From Prionace glauca (Eukaryota; Chordata; Chondrichthyes; Carcharhiniformes; Carcharhinidae): DNA of 64,000 bases. Shown one piece after another: positions 33,815 to 44,776 of the stretch (position 1 is its first letter; each line of letters opens with the position of its first letter). The DNA is taken from assembly GCA_037974335.1 (NCBI GenBank), contig CM075760.1, positions 63,556,515-63,620,514 of the forward strand, in the 5' to 3' direction. The notes under the pieces were generated by a model. It was given only the letters and a program-made list of their open reading frames with translations. It had not been told where the DNA came from and searched no databases. Position numbers and translations under genes: made by a program.

Positions 33815-35072
33815 ATGAGGATGTGTCTAGGGCAGTGGATAGAGGAGAGCCGGTGGATGTGGTCTTTATGGATTTTCAGAAGGCGTTTGACAAGGTACCT
33901 CACAAGAGGTTATTGCAGAAGGTCAGGGGACATGGAGTTGGGGGTAGGGTGTTAGCGTGGATAGAGGATTGGTTGTCAAATAGCAGGCAGAGAGTGGGGG
34001 TCAATGGATGCTATTCGGATTGGCGGTTGGTGACTAGTGGGGTGCCCCAGGGGTCGGTGCTGGGGCCTCAGCTATTTACCATTTATATAGATGATCTGGA
34101 GGAGGGAACCGAGTGCAGGGTGTCGAAATTTGCTGATGACATCAAGATTGGGGGAAAGGCAAATTGTGCGGAGGGTGTGGAGAGTCTGCAGAAGGATCTA
34201 GATAGGCTGGGCGAATGGGCCAGGAAATGGCAAATGGAATTTAATGTTGGCAAGTGTGAGGTGGTCCACTTTGGTAGGAGGAATGGTAGGAAGGACTATT
34301 ACTTACGGGGCGAAAAACTGCAGCAGGCGACGGTGCAGAGGGACCTCGGGGTCCTTGTGCATGAGTCGCAAAAACCCAGCTTGCAGGTGCAGCAGGTGGT
34401 CAGGAAGGCGAATGGGATGCTGGCCTTCATAGCGAGGGGGATTGAATATAAAAGTAGGGAGGTCTTGCTACAGCTGTATAGGGCATTGGTGAGGCCGCAG
34501 CTGGAGTACTGTGTGCAGTTTTGGGCGCCGCACCTGCGCAAGGATATTTTGGCCCTGGAGGGAGTGCAGAGGAGGTTTACTCGGCTGATACCGGAGTTGA
34601 GGGGATTGAGCTATGAGGAGAGGCTGAATAAACTAGGCTTGTACTCGTTAGAGTTTAGAAGAATGAGGGGAGATCTCATTGAGACGGATAAGATGATGAA
34701 TGGGATGGATAGGATAGAGGTGGAGAGACTCTTCCCGCTCAAAAAAGACAGTAGGACTAGGGGGTACAGCCTCAAGATAAAGGGGGGGGCGGTTTAGAAC
34801 AGAGTTGAGGAGGAACTTCTTCACTCAAAGGGTGGTGAATCTCTGGAATTCTCTGCCCGTTGAAGTGGTGGAGGCTGCCTCGCTAAATATTTTTAAGAAA
34901 CGGGTTGATGGGTTTTTGATAAGAGAAGGGATTAAGGGTTATGGGGAGAGGGCGGGAAGGTGGAGCTGAGTCACGACAGATCAGCCATGATCTTATTGAA
35001 TGGCGGGGCAGGCTCGAAGGGCCAGATGGCCTACTCCTGCTCCTATTTCTTATGTTCTTATGTTCTTATATT
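33815..35072 (+). mobile_element. CR1-like LINE (5' truncated, well preserved)
   Basis: The 324-codon frame at 33,823-34,797 carries MDFQKAFDKVPHKRLLQKV, SGVPQGSVLGPQLFT, KFADDIKI and RRFTRLIPELRGL. A G-run length change near 34,785 ends the frame before the FFTQRVVNLWNSLP tail. The 3' end is three TTCTTATG-type repeats. It is very similar to 5,088-6,785. Confidence 0.93.
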
Positions 35073-35700
35073 TCCATGAACAAATTTGCCGTGTCATTAT
35101 ATTTCGGGATCAGAGGGATTATTTCCTAATTCTGAACAAAGATATCATCATGATGTTTTTCCTCACATAACTGATGAATAAATAATATTGAAAAACAATC
35201 ATTACTGGAATCCGTTGATTGATTTGCATGACTGTCTCTATTTCTGTGCTCTGTTCGTGGGGAAATATTTGTTGTGTTTCTGTCAGTCAACAATCTAATT
35301 TGGAATTACTATTTTTGTATTTATTTACATAAATACCTCACAGTTTACAATGAAATGTTCATGACAGCAAAACCAGATAAACCGTCACTTGTTGATCAGT
35401 TTCAACTCAAAATAGTGGTTTATTTTAAGAATTTTAACAGTTGGTTCAAAATGAATCGAAAATTTTTGAACATTCATTCCACCAGTTATATTTAATTAAA
35501 AGAACATGACACATTCCATTTCAGAATTAGTTCTGAATGTTCTGATGTCACAAGTAATAAACCATCTGCGAACAGATAGATATTCCACTGAATGTTAATT
35601 TGATTGAGGATTTAATCTGTTTAAACAGACAAGTTAAATTTGAAAAGACAGATCTGATGTCTGAAGTATTCCAGTCATAAATAGTGATCACATTCACAAG
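35073..35700. other. AT-rich, no gene recognised
   Basis: Short frames only. Confidence 0.4.
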
Positions 35701-35710
35701 AAGGAAGAAC

Positions 35711-35760
35711 CTCTTAGTGATAACCAGTGTGGTGATAACCAGTGTGGTTATCACTAAGAG
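35711..35760. repeat. Perfect 16-bp inverted repeat
   Basis: CTCTTAGTGATAACCA at 35,711-35,726 is exactly complementary to 35,745-35,760, with an 18-nt loop that also contains a direct repeat of gtgataaccagtgtgg. It sits at the head of a decayed SINE. Confidence 0.9.
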
Positions 35761-35960
35761 ATAAACAGGCGACAGGGAAACGGATTCAATTCCAGCCTTG
35801 GGCGAGTGTATGCGATTTTCACACTTTACCCATATCCATGTGTGAGTTTCCCCCGAGTGCTCCATTTCCTTCCACAGTTCAAGGATGTGAATGTTATGTG
35901 GATTGGCTGTGATAATTTGCCTCTTATCCTCCAATGATGTGCAACGTTGGATCATTGAAT
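35745..35960 (+). mobile_element. tRNA-derived SINE, decayed
   Basis: Shows gattcaattccagcc (box B-like), gtgtgagtttcccccgag and ccttccacagttcaaggatg in SINE order. Confidence 0.65.
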
Positions 35961-36104
35961 CACTACAGTGCTGATTACACTCTTCAGTTAAATTGATGAT
36001 TATTTTCCTTTCGACTGAGTGTTTTCTGACAGAATTGACAACCCCGTGTTTTCGGCATAAAATAACCAGGCTGTAACCTTAAGATCAAATGACAAAGGGC
36101 CAGG

Positions 36105-36640
36105 GTAAGGCCTCTCGAGCCTGCTCTGCCATTCAATGGAATCATGGATGTTCCAACATTCCTCACGTAAACTTTAATGCCCTTTCCCCATAATTCTTGG
36201 TTCACTTACTGATCAAAAATCTATTTATCTCAGCCTTAAATATAAACAATGACTTTACCCTCACAGCTCTCTGCAGCAATGAGTTCCAAAGATTTACCGC
36301 CCTCCGAATGAAGAAATTGTTCCTCATCTCAGTTTTCAATTGGCGCCCATTTATTCTGAGACTTTGTCCTCTGGTTCTAGACTCTTCCATTAGGGGAAAC
36401 ATCTTCTCAGTATTTAGCTTGTCAAGCCCCTCAATACTCCTATATATTTCAATTAAATCACCTCTCATTCTTCTAAATGCCAATGGGCAGAGGGCCAGCC
36501 TCTTTATCCTTTTCTCATAAGACAATCCTTCCATAATGGGGATCATCCTCGTTAACCTTCTCCGAGCTACCTCCAATGAAATAAATAAGAGGCCCAAAAC
36601 TGGTTACGGTATTCCACATCTGTTCTCATCAGTATTTTGA
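36105..36640 (-). mobile_element. CR1-like LINE 3' fragment
   Basis: The minus-strand frame 36,597-36,202 reads RRRLTRMIPIMEGLSYEKR, FRRMRGDLIEIY and NFFIRRAVNLWNSL, then the 3' UTR. Confidence 0.9.
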
Positions 36641-37371
36641 ATGGGCTGTCATATGAGGAGCGGTTTAGTATCTTGGGCTCATACCCGCTGGGGTACAGAA
36701 GAATGAGGGGGGGGGGGGGTGATTGAGGCATTTAAATACTCAACTGGATTGGTAAAGTCAATGTTAACCAAATGTTCCCCTTTCTAGAACAGCCGGGGAC
36801 AAGAGGTCATTGTTGTAGGTAACGGAATTGTTGGAATTGGTTCCAGAATGGAACAGGTTTTAATGTTTTATATTGTAGTGATTTTGCCAACAGGAGAGGG
36901 CAAAAGGATTAAGTTCATTATCGGGGCGCATTTCTTTATTGAGGAATATTTGATTGAAGGAACAAATACGGAAGCAGAAACATAATTTTAACACTGATAT
37001 CAAACTTATTAATATTTTAAAGATGTTCTGTATGTTTTCAATGTTGCCGGTACTGTTGTTACGTTACAAATATTCGATAAATAGATCAGTTCGTGTTAAA
37101 CAATTTGAAATTATGGTAAAGGGGAATGAGAGCAAAACATTTACTAAATCAGAAAAATGTAAAAAGGTTAAAATGAAGAGAGTTGGAAATGTACTCGAAG
37201 AAAATGGAAGACTTTGTATGGAAATCAGAATGAGCGAAATTCAAAGAGGAAAGGCGCAGTGGTTTACTTATTTATAAAGCACAAAAAAATGAGCAAAATG
37301 CGAACAGAAGAAGAAGACAAAACTAGGATTGTGTTGTGATATTTTTGGCAGGATGAAACACACGGAGCTTA
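36641..37371. other. LINE scrap and AT-rich sequence
   Basis: At 36,648-36,735 there is a plus-strand LINE scrap (tcatatgaggagcggttta) with a 14-G run. The rest is AT-rich. An open frame at 36,954-37,277 has no recognisable domain and biased Lys/Ile content. Confidence 0.45.
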
Positions 37372-37573
37372 TTAACTAAAGATGTCCAAAGATGTGCGGG
37401 CTAAGTTGATTGGCCAGACTAAGAAATTACCCCTTAGTATCCAGGGATGCGTAGGTTAGAGGGATTAGTGGGTATAATATGTAGGGATATGGGGGTAGGG
37501 CCTGGGTGGGATTGTGTTCGGTGCAGACTCGATGGGCCGAAGGGCCTCTTTCTGCTCTGTAGGGCTGTATGAT
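37372..37573 (+). mobile_element. tRNA-derived SINE, 3' half
   Basis: Shows the SINE body and tail: gggatgcgtaggttagaggg, gggtggga and cgatgggccgaagggcct. Confidence 0.88.
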
Positions 37574-37739
37574 TAAATAATGAGAAATTGCAGAGGTCTT
37601 AAATTCAGAGGCATTGCGTGTCGTAGTGTGTGAATCTCAAGTGCTCGTTCACAGGTACAGAAAGTAATGAGAATATTGTCGCCCAGCTCACTTACTGGAT
37701 GTCTGGTTTGTAACGATAAAGCGACACTTACATCGGAAA

Positions 37740-37880
37740 TTCGTTCCTGTACCCGTTGAGGTGTTCCATGAAACCAAAAGAGAAAATGCTGGAAAATCTC
37801 AGCGGGTCTGGCAGCATCTGGAAGGAGAGAAAAGAGCTGAGGTTTCGAGTCCACATGACTCTTTGTCAAAGGTCCTTCAT
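37740..37880. repeat. Dispersed repeat (gctggaaaatctcag type)
   Basis: The phrases aaaatgctggaaaatctcag, gcagcatctggaaggag and tttcgagtcca recur at 59,205-59,275 and 60,945-61,065. Common in shark genomes, from memory. Confidence 0.65.
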
Positions 37881-38002
37881 GAAGTCGCGTTTTCTCAATC
37901 TTGAACCTCGCCTGAGATTTGATGTGATCTTAAATCACCACCAGCCTGTGGACATCTCGGCGATGGTGACTTTACCTTTATTGTTACTGTCTAACGGTGT
38001 GA

Positions 38003-38437
38003 AAGAACATAAGAACGTAAGAAATAGGAGCAGGAGTAGGCCATCTAGCCCTTCGAGTCCGCCCCGTCATTCAATAAGATCATGGCTGATCTGAAGTGGA
38101 TCAGTTCCACTTTCCCGCTTTCTCCCCATAACCCTTAATTCCCTTGTCTACCAAAAATCTATCTACCTGGGACTTAACTATTTTCAGCGAGGTAGCCTCC
38201 ACTCCTCCAAAGGACAGAGAATTCCAGAGATTCACGACACTTTGAGTGAAGAAGTTCCTCTTCAACTCTGACCTAAACTGCCCCCCTCCCTTATTTTGAG
38301 GTTGTGCCCTCTAGTCCTGCTGTCTTTTCGAAGCGGGAAGAATCTCTCTACCTCTACCCTATCCATCCCCTTCATTATCTTATACGTCTCTATGAGATCC
38401 CCCCTCAGCCATCTAAACTCCAACGAGTACAGACCCA
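38003..38437 (-). mobile_element. CR1-like LINE 3' fragment
   Basis: Reversed TTCTTATG end at about 38,005, 3' UTR, then the frame FRWLRGDLIETYKIMKGMD. It ends about 40 bp from the V-segment nonamer. Confidence 0.88.
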
Positions 38438-38439
38438 GA

Positions 38440-38455
38440 AAGCGCCCTCTGCTGA
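38440..38455 (+). promoter_or_regulatory. CTCF-like motif next to the V segment RSS
   Basis: agcgccctctgctgag matches the common CTCF form GCGCCCTCTGSTGG apart from one or two bases. It lies 25 bp from the RSS nonamer. Sequence match only. Confidence 0.4.
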
Positions 38456-38479
38456 GCACTAACTGAAACACTTACTGCG

Positions 38480-38517
38480 GGTTTTTGTATGGGACTCGCC
38501 ATATCTGTAACACTGTG
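38480..38517 (-). promoter_or_regulatory. Recombination signal sequence (23-type) of V1
   Basis: Minus strand: heptamer CACAGTG (38,517-38,511), 22-bp spacer, nonamer ACAAAAACC (38,488-38,480). Both elements match the consensus exactly, so the V should be able to recombine with a 12-type partner. Confidence 0.9.
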
Positions 38518-39140
38518 GACTCCAGGCACAGAAATATACCGCACTGTCAGTCATCAGCGTGTTGCCGATCATTAGCTCGGTAATCTTGGCAGTTTTATTA
38601 AATGACGCTGAAAGGCGGTCGTTGATGTGTTTGTACAGCTTCCCTCCAACAATGTGAAGCATATACTGTGGAGGCTGCCCGGGACTCTGACTGTACCAGA
38701 ACACAGAAGGGTTAGATATGCTTGTCTTCACGAGGCAGGTTAATGTGACATTACTTTCCTCCTCCACTGTTATCTCAACAACCGGCTGTTCCTCTGCGTC
38801 TTGATGACTCCATTCTAACATAAATAATAGAAAAAGTAGGAAAAAAATCGGTGTTAGCCAAATATTTCTAAACAAAATCGTCATTAAAACGATCAATATT
38901 ATTGGTCAGGAATAACATCTGGCTTTATAGAAAAGGAAATACATAAACACATCGAAGATAAGAGCAGGAGGAGGCCAGTCGGCCTTTGGAGACTGCCCTG
39001 CCATTCATTGTGATCATGGTTGGTCACACAATTCAATAACGTGATCCGCTTTGCCCCATATCATTTGCTCCCCTTCGCCCCAAGAGCTACTTACTGAGAA
39101 GAGAGATAAAGATGAGAATCGGAGTGAGATAGTTCAACAT
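38518..39140 (-). CDS. T-cell receptor alpha/delta-like V segment (V1)
   Basis: A germline V gene in two exons. The leader exon 39,140-39,095 (MLNYLTPILIFISLL, donor A/GTAAGT) joins in phase 1 to the V exon 38,814-38,518 (acceptor ATGTTAG). The V-set domain has the first Cys (VTLTCLV), the core Trp (VFWYSQSPGQPP) and the FR3 end DSAVYFCAW directly before the heptamer. N-glycosylation motifs (NVT, NKT) are present. The FWYSQ.PGQPPQ framework and DSAVYFC resemble TCR alpha/delta V rather than Ig VH. The frame is open and the signals are intact, so it looks functional; the chain it serves cannot be settled. CCAAT-like ATTGG motifs lie upstream (39,228-39,275, minus strand). Confidence 0.87.
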
Positions 39141-39724
39141 GATGCTTCCTGAGTCTGTAACGCGGCAGTGCGAGAAATCCTATGTCAGAGACAGAAATAC
39201 AGATGCCCATCCCATTGCACTGCTGATCCAATCAAGGAGAGGGATGGAGAAGCGACAGCAATCTGTCCAATCACACAATCGGGTCAGAGTGAGAGTAGCA
39301 AACGGAAGTTGTGGGCGGGGATACGGCAGACTCAATATTGAGTGAAGTTGCGGTGGCTCTCAGCTGCACTCGGAGCTGTTGGAGCGGAAATAGTGACGGT
39401 TGAATCTATAACAGTGTCTGACCATCCTGCAGCTGTTCATTGTTCAGGTGTCTAACAATAAGTAGAGCGGCAGGGACACTAAGCAACGAGAATCCTAGAA
39501 TCTCGGGGCGCCAAATGAAGCCATTCCTGCTGTCTGTGCCTCTTTGGAATAGTTCTCCAAATCTCCTTTCATCGCTGCACTTTTTGCACACACAGGGTTT
39601 TTTGTTCAAGACACATATAATTTCTTTCTCAATATTTTTGCTTAATATTCTGGGCAATTATAGTCAGTGGGGTTTCCAGCTTTGAACAACTGACAGTGCA
39701 ACAAGTGAACATGATCATTCTATT
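39141..39724. other. Upstream region of V1
   Basis: Likely holds the V1 promoter in its first 200 bp (two ATTGG on the minus strand). An 83-codon minus-strand frame at 39,657-39,406 with CVCKKC and a hydrophobic stretch has no recognised family and is not called. Confidence 0.4.
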
Positions 39725-39925
39725 ACTACTACTGTGTACAGTTTTGGTCTCCTTACTTGAGAAAGGATATACTGATACTGGAGGGGGCGCAGAGCAGATT
39801 CACTAGGTTGATTCAAAAGCTGGAAAAAGGGGTATGGGGAAAAGGCAGGGAAGTGGAGTTAGGATGAGATGGAACTCAGTTATGAACACTTAGAATGGCG
39901 GAGCGGTGTCGAAGGTCCGAATTGA
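39725..39925 (+). mobile_element. CR1-like LINE scrap
   Basis: gtgtacagttttggtctcct, gagaaaggatatactgatac and gaatggcggagcggtgtcga are CR1 3' phrases with internal deletion. Confidence 0.75.
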
Positions 39926-40810
39926 TTTGATTTGAATGATTATTGTAATATGTATTAGTATACAGTGAAAAGTATTCTTTCCTGTGCGCTACACAGATAA
40001 AACATACAGTTCATAGGGTAGGAAATGATAGAGTGCAGAATGTACTGTTACAGCCATAGGTAGGATGTAGAGAAAGAACAACTTAATGCAAGGTAGGTCC
40101 ATTCAAAAGCCTAATGTCAGCAGGGAAAATGCTGTTCTTGAGACGTTGGTACGTATCTCAGACTTTTGTAACTTTTTTTCTCGATGGAAGGAGTTGGAAG
40201 AGAGAATGTCTGGGGTACGTGCGGCCCTTAGTTATGCTGGCTGCTTTGCCGAGGCAACGAAAAGTGTCGACAGAGTCAATGGATGGGAGGCTGGTTTGCG
40301 TGATGTGTTGGGCTACAGTCAGGACCTTTTGCAGTTTCTTGCGGTCTTGGGCAGAGCAGGAGCCATGCCCAATCTTTGATATGGAGATGCCAGTGTTGGA
40401 CTGGATTAATCTCCGAGTACAACCATAAAGAATGCTTTTTATGGCGCATCTGTAGGAGTTGGTGAGATTCGAAGCTGACATGCCAAAATTACTCAGTCTT
40501 CTGTGAAAATAATTGCTCTTACTGAACTATATTGTCGACACAAGGGCCGGGGGTTGGCGGGGGGGCGGAGGTGGGGGGGGGGGGGGGGGGGTTGGGGGGG
40601 GGGGATGCTGTAGTGGCGGAACCAGGGCAGATTGTTGGTGATTTGGACAACTGAAAATCTGAATCTCTCGACCATTTCTACTTCATCTCCATTGACTAGA
40701 AACGGCCATGCTCTCTACTATGCTTCCTGACTTCGAATACAATCTCGGTCGTTTTGCTGTAATTGAGGGAGAGATTATTGTCACCGCACCAGTTCACCAG
40801 ATTCTCTATT
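39926..40810 (-). mobile_element. L2-like LINE 3' part
   Basis: Minus-strand frames show the RT C-terminal region: NLSLNYSKT, then HSREHG and MVERFRF..VQITNN, then after a poly-C tract AQDRKKLQKVLTVAQ, SLPSIDSV, RCLGKAASI and HSLFQLLPSRKK. The 3' UTR (cttttcactgtatac in reverse) follows. Broken. Confidence 0.82.
40556..40612 (+). repeat. Poly-G tract
   Basis: G-runs including one of about 20 G, inside the L2 element. Capable of G-quadruplex folding and prone to assembly error. Confidence 0.93.
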
Positions 40811-41109
40811 GAGTTGGATGATCAGATATGATCAGCTCGAAGGGGCAAATTGTTTCCTCCTGCTCCTATCTTCAATGTTTCCAAGTTTCTTGAAATAGGC
40901 CCAAAATATATTTGATATAAGTGGAATGGGTGAAACCTCCCCAAAAATCTGTTACCTTATATCTTATTGACATTTATTTGAAACCAACACATTCTGCTGA
41001 TACATTTAGAAAGACCAGAATTCTCTCCACCCTGCCCCTATCCCAATCACCCTGTCACACTGCAGCAGTGCTTTGTACCTAGCTCCCTCTTTTTCCTGTC
41101 ACTCTGCTC
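40811..41109. other. LINE scrap and unassigned
   Basis: 40,815-40,880 resembles the CR1 3' UTR (gatcagctcgaaggggc, ctgctcctat). The rest is unassigned. Confidence 0.4.
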
Positions 41110-41480
41110 TGTGTGATTCTCAGATTTTAAGTTCACAACCCTATTGAAGAAGTTCCTCCCCAACTTAGTCCTAAATCTGCATCTCCTTATTTTTGAGGCT
41201 ATGTCCTCTAGTAGGATGGGGTAGGACAGTGGATGTTTCCTACATGGACTCCAGTAAGGCCTTTGACAAGGTCCCTCATGGAAGACTGGTGCAGAAGGTG
41301 AAGTCGCTTGGGATCAGAGGTGAGCTGACAAGGTGGATACAAAACTGGCTCCGTCATAGAAGGCAGAGAGTAGCAGTGGAAGGGTGTGTTTCTTAATGGA
41401 GGGCTGTGACAAGTGGCGTCCCTCAGGGATCTGTGCTGGGACCTTTGCTATTTGCAATATATATGTACGTATATATGATT
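41110..41480 (+). mobile_element. CR1-like LINE fragments
   Basis: First a short minus-strand piece (antisense of RNFFNR), then a plus-strand RT piece: SYMDSSKAFDKVPHGRLVQK, IQNWLRHRRQRVAVEG and a GVPQGSVLGPLL-type end. Confidence 0.8.
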
Positions 41481-41639
41481 TGGAGGAAAATGTAACTGGT
41501 TTAATCAGTTTTTTTAATTATAGCGTCGGCATTGAGGGACCAGGATAGATTGCTGGTGGTCTGAACACATATAAACTAGAAATCTGAAGTTGGCATCCAA
41601 ATTACAATTTGTGTCTCAATCACAGAACGGTCACATAAT

Positions 41640-42150
41640 CAAGGAGGCCATTCAGCCCATGTTGACTCTCTGCTCGAGCAACTGAGCCGGTCCCACTCGT
41701 CCACTCTGTCCCTGGAGCCCTGCAAATCTTTTCCCATCAATTTCCCATCCGATTCCTGCTGGAAAGACAGAGAGGAACACAGAGGAAAGAGAGATTTGAG
41801 GAAGGCAAGGTTTAACCTGATGTCTTGTTGGCAGATGCTCTGTCGCGGGTAAATTGATTGCAGCCTCCTCCAGAAAGGACGACAGAGTGAATGGAAGGGA
41901 CAGAATGAGAGTGAGATGAGACATAAGAGAGGGAGGGAGGGAGAGAGACAGAGAGAGAGATGAAAGCTTTTTGTTTGTCAGCAAAAATGATGGTGTAACT
42001 ATCACTGAATTCCCCACTGTCAACATCCTTAGGGTTACCATTGACCACAAACTCTCCTGGACTCACCACCCATAAACACAGTAGCTACAAGACCATGTCA
42101 GAGTCTGGGAAACCTGCTCGGAGTAACTCACCGCCTGTCTTGGTGTGGTT
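41640..42150. repeat. Mixed dispersed repeats
   Basis: 41,640-41,770 is of the ccattcagcccatgttgac type. 41,880-41,965 is GA-rich. 41,980-42,140 encodes on the plus strand RVTIDHKLSWTHH, a tail word of LINE reverse transcriptases. All are broken. Confidence 0.55.
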
Positions 42151-42593
42151 CCTGTCAACACTAACAATCAGAATTTTCTGATGACAATCTACAGACCAAG
42201 CTTACATTCCCCGGCCACCTCTTCCTCCTCCCCAGTCTCTGAAAGTCCGGCCACTCCCCTGTCAGGTCACTGAATAGCCAGTCTCTTTCAATGTCAACGC
42301 AGATCACCACCAACTGGCTTCAGAGAACCAGAGACAGACACGGAAGTGAGGTAAGAACATCCCAGGGGAACAGAACAAATTATTAAGGGCGGGACTTAGA
42401 ACGGGTGTCTTCAAAAGCGATTCTGCAATGATCTGTTTGTCGGATTGAATTCTCAAGTTTATTTTCCCAGTCTCTCCTGGGAACAGTTTCATTCGAGGTG
42501 AGTTTGGTTTCCTGTCGCTGCACATTGCGGCTGCATCTACTACAATCCTCCACAGACCCCAACAGATAGCAGCTGCATTCTGCAGTGAAAGGC

Positions 42594-42632
42594 AGTTTTT
42601 GTAAAGGGCTGAGCTTGCTTTATATCACTGTG
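42594..42632 (-). promoter_or_regulatory. Recombination signal sequence (23-type) of V2
   Basis: Heptamer CACAGTG (42,632-42,626), 23-bp spacer, nonamer ACAAAAACT (42,602-42,594), one base from consensus. Confidence 0.92.
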
Positions 42633-43075
42633 TGCCCGAAAGCGCAGTAATACACGGCAGCGTCAGTCAGCTTCACACCCGAGATGGATAAACTGGTGAA
42701 TTTAGTCTCTGTCTGAAGCTCAACAGAGAAACGGCTTTTAGCAAAATCGGCTTTTTCTTCACCGCCGCTCGAATATTTCCACAAAATAAACTCAGGCTCT
42801 GAGTCTGGGTGCTGCCGGTACCAGTATAGATAGTAGGTGCTAAATGTAGTATCATAGTTACATTTTAAAGTCACCGCTTCTCCTTCTGTCCCAACATCTG
42901 AAGACAGTGACTGAGTGACAGAATCTCCATGAATCAGATCTGAAAAACAAATTCAATTATAAAAATAGCTGACCGATGACTGTTTCAAAATTGTCGAACA
43001 AAGTTGAAATGTGTTTGGTCCACATTTACCTGTCAGAAATGCTGCCCACACAACCCAGATGCTGAACAGCCGCAT
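42633..43075 (-). CDS. T-cell receptor alpha/delta-like V segment (V2)
   Basis: Leader exon 43,075-43,030 (MRLFSIWVVWAAFLTG, donor G/GTAAAT) and V exon 42,939-42,633 (acceptor TTTTTCAG) join in phase 1. The mature start GDSVTQS is classic for TCR alpha V. Also present are the first Cys (VTLKCNY), the core Trp (LYWYRQHPDSEPEF) and the FR3 end LTDAAVYYCAFG before the heptamer. Open frame, intact splice sites and a consensus RSS indicate a functional germline segment. A GC-box-like GGGGCGGGG (minus strand, near 43,130) and a CAGGAAGTGA Ets-like site near 43,175 lie upstream and may form the promoter. Confidence 0.92.
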
Positions 43076-43689
43076 TGTCTCTGTCCGCTCTGTAAAAGGG
43101 GAGTTGGGGATTTTGAAGACACAGGTTCAAAACCCCGCCCCCAGTAACCTGCTGATGCCTCAGGATGTTCTCACTTCACTTCCTGGTGTTCCCAGTGACA
43201 GTGTGAATAGACAGGCCGGTGAGCTGGCTATCAGTGATTGGAAATACTCAGCGGCGGGTAACAGTCAGTACCTAATGGGGAGAATATTTCCCTTTTCCAG
43301 ATGGTGACTGTTAAATCCGACTCTAGTTAATGTGAGCATCAAACTCAGGTTTGCTCCAGGATTTGTTTCATTCAGGGATCAGTCTGTTTACTTAAGTGTT
43401 ACCATCAGGAGAGTGTCTCAGTCTGACTGCGTGGTTACCTTCATTAGTCATTGATCCAATTATTGAACTTTTTTTTGCATTTTATGTCGGAGTGGCTGAT
43501 TGAAGCGCCAGACCGTCTTGTGACACATTGACAGCGTCCCTGGCGTTCGAAGAGAAACTCCCAATTCAAGGGCAAAGTGAGGATCTGTTGGAGAAGGAAG
43601 AAGCGGTTATATTGTCGTACAACTATCTGATAGTCAGTTATGGAATCCTTCCCACCATAGTTCGAAGCAGATTTCGCTCAGAGCCGATT
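43076..43689. other. Upstream of V2; otherwise unassigned
   Basis: Contains the likely V2 promoter close to 43,076-43,200. No further gene recognised. Confidence 0.4.
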
Positions 43690-43775
43690 TTCTGATACAG
43701 TCTAACAGTCAGACAAGTCGTACAGATTGACAATAGCGGAGCTGCGACTGTTTGACACCGCGGGCTATTACCGTG
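43690..43775 (+). pseudogene. TCR-like V segment remnant (V4)
   Basis: The plus strand encodes SYRLTIAELRLFDTAGYYRA, an FR3 end in which the invariant Cys of YYC is Arg. A stop lies just upstream (TV-stop-QSD). It is followed by a heptamer-like CACAGAG (43,776-43,782) and, after 33 bp rather than 23, ACAAAAACG (43,816-43,824). No leader or N-terminal half was found. A broken V. Confidence 0.6.
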
Positions 43776-43824
43776 CACAGAGTCTCGCATTGATGGGAAC
43801 GAGTTTAGTCCTCGTACAAAAACG

Positions 43825-44776
43825 GCCACAGGTTTCTGGGTCACAGCCCCATTTCTCCAAGGGCTGTTTATTACAGCCGGTTACACACACTGGCACATCA
43901 ATATTTTCCTGCGCACACACATCCCAAAATCAATCTGCAGAAATCCCACAAGAAACGGTGAGATTTTACACAGTTATTACATTTACTGCGTGGTTGCAAC
44001 ATTAGCTGCCCACCATTAACAAGACAAACTCCTGCTGCTTTCCTCAAACTAGTTCTGTCGATGCAGTGAAATGTGTTAAAAGGAAAGTGACATTCAGTTT
44101 AAAATATCATCTGCAACGGAGACGGTTACGTCAGGTGAAAATGTTAATAATTCAATGAAACGTGTTAATTGTCCTTCAGTGTGAAATAACATGGAAATAT
44201 TAACCAAATATTGCGCCGAGATGTCAGCAGATTCTGAGCGTTTGCTGCCACCTTGTGGGAGAGTTCAGAATTTCTCCCCGCAATGTTCAGTTCAGTTCAG
44301 AACATTATTGTTCAGGAATTAGTTTTGCAAGAAATTCAAAAGGTTGTACCAAAGCTGTCTTGTTATTAAATATCGCGTTGTTCGGTATAAGTGCTATACT
44401 GAATTTCATCTCTATTTATAATACGTTATGCCTTTTTTGCTGTTGTAACATTAAACTATGTTTCGTGTATTATTTTATTAGATAATCTCTTTGTTTCGAT
44501 TACACAAGGCCATGCCTTGGCTGACAACTGTCCAGACCATGCCTCTTCTCACAGGGCCTCTCCTGCGCTGTAACCTTTTCTCTGCGTTCTGTTAGCCCTA
44601 TTGATGGGAGGGATGGACGAGTGAGCTGGTTTTCAATAAGAAACAAGAGGAAAAATGGAAGAATGTTTTGAGACAAAGATGATTTTTCCTGATGTTTCCA
44701 CCCCCCCCCCCATCAAATTGAGTTGGTGATACCCCCACCTGCCCCGTGTTCCCCCCAAATACATTATCCCCAGTGT
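43825..44776. other. Unassigned, with one CTCF-like site
   Basis: No gene. gctgccaccttgtggga near 44,247 resembles a CTCF motif. C-run at 44,700-44,711. Confidence 0.4.

Noticed and set aside
36954-37277. 107-codon plus-strand frame rich in Lys and Ile
   Set aside because: AT-rich context, no recognisable domain, no splice or promoter support.
39406-39657. 83-codon minus-strand frame with CVCKKC and a hydrophobic stretch upstream of V1
   Set aside because: No family recognised, no convincing start context or splice partner, and it overlaps the probable V1 upstream region.
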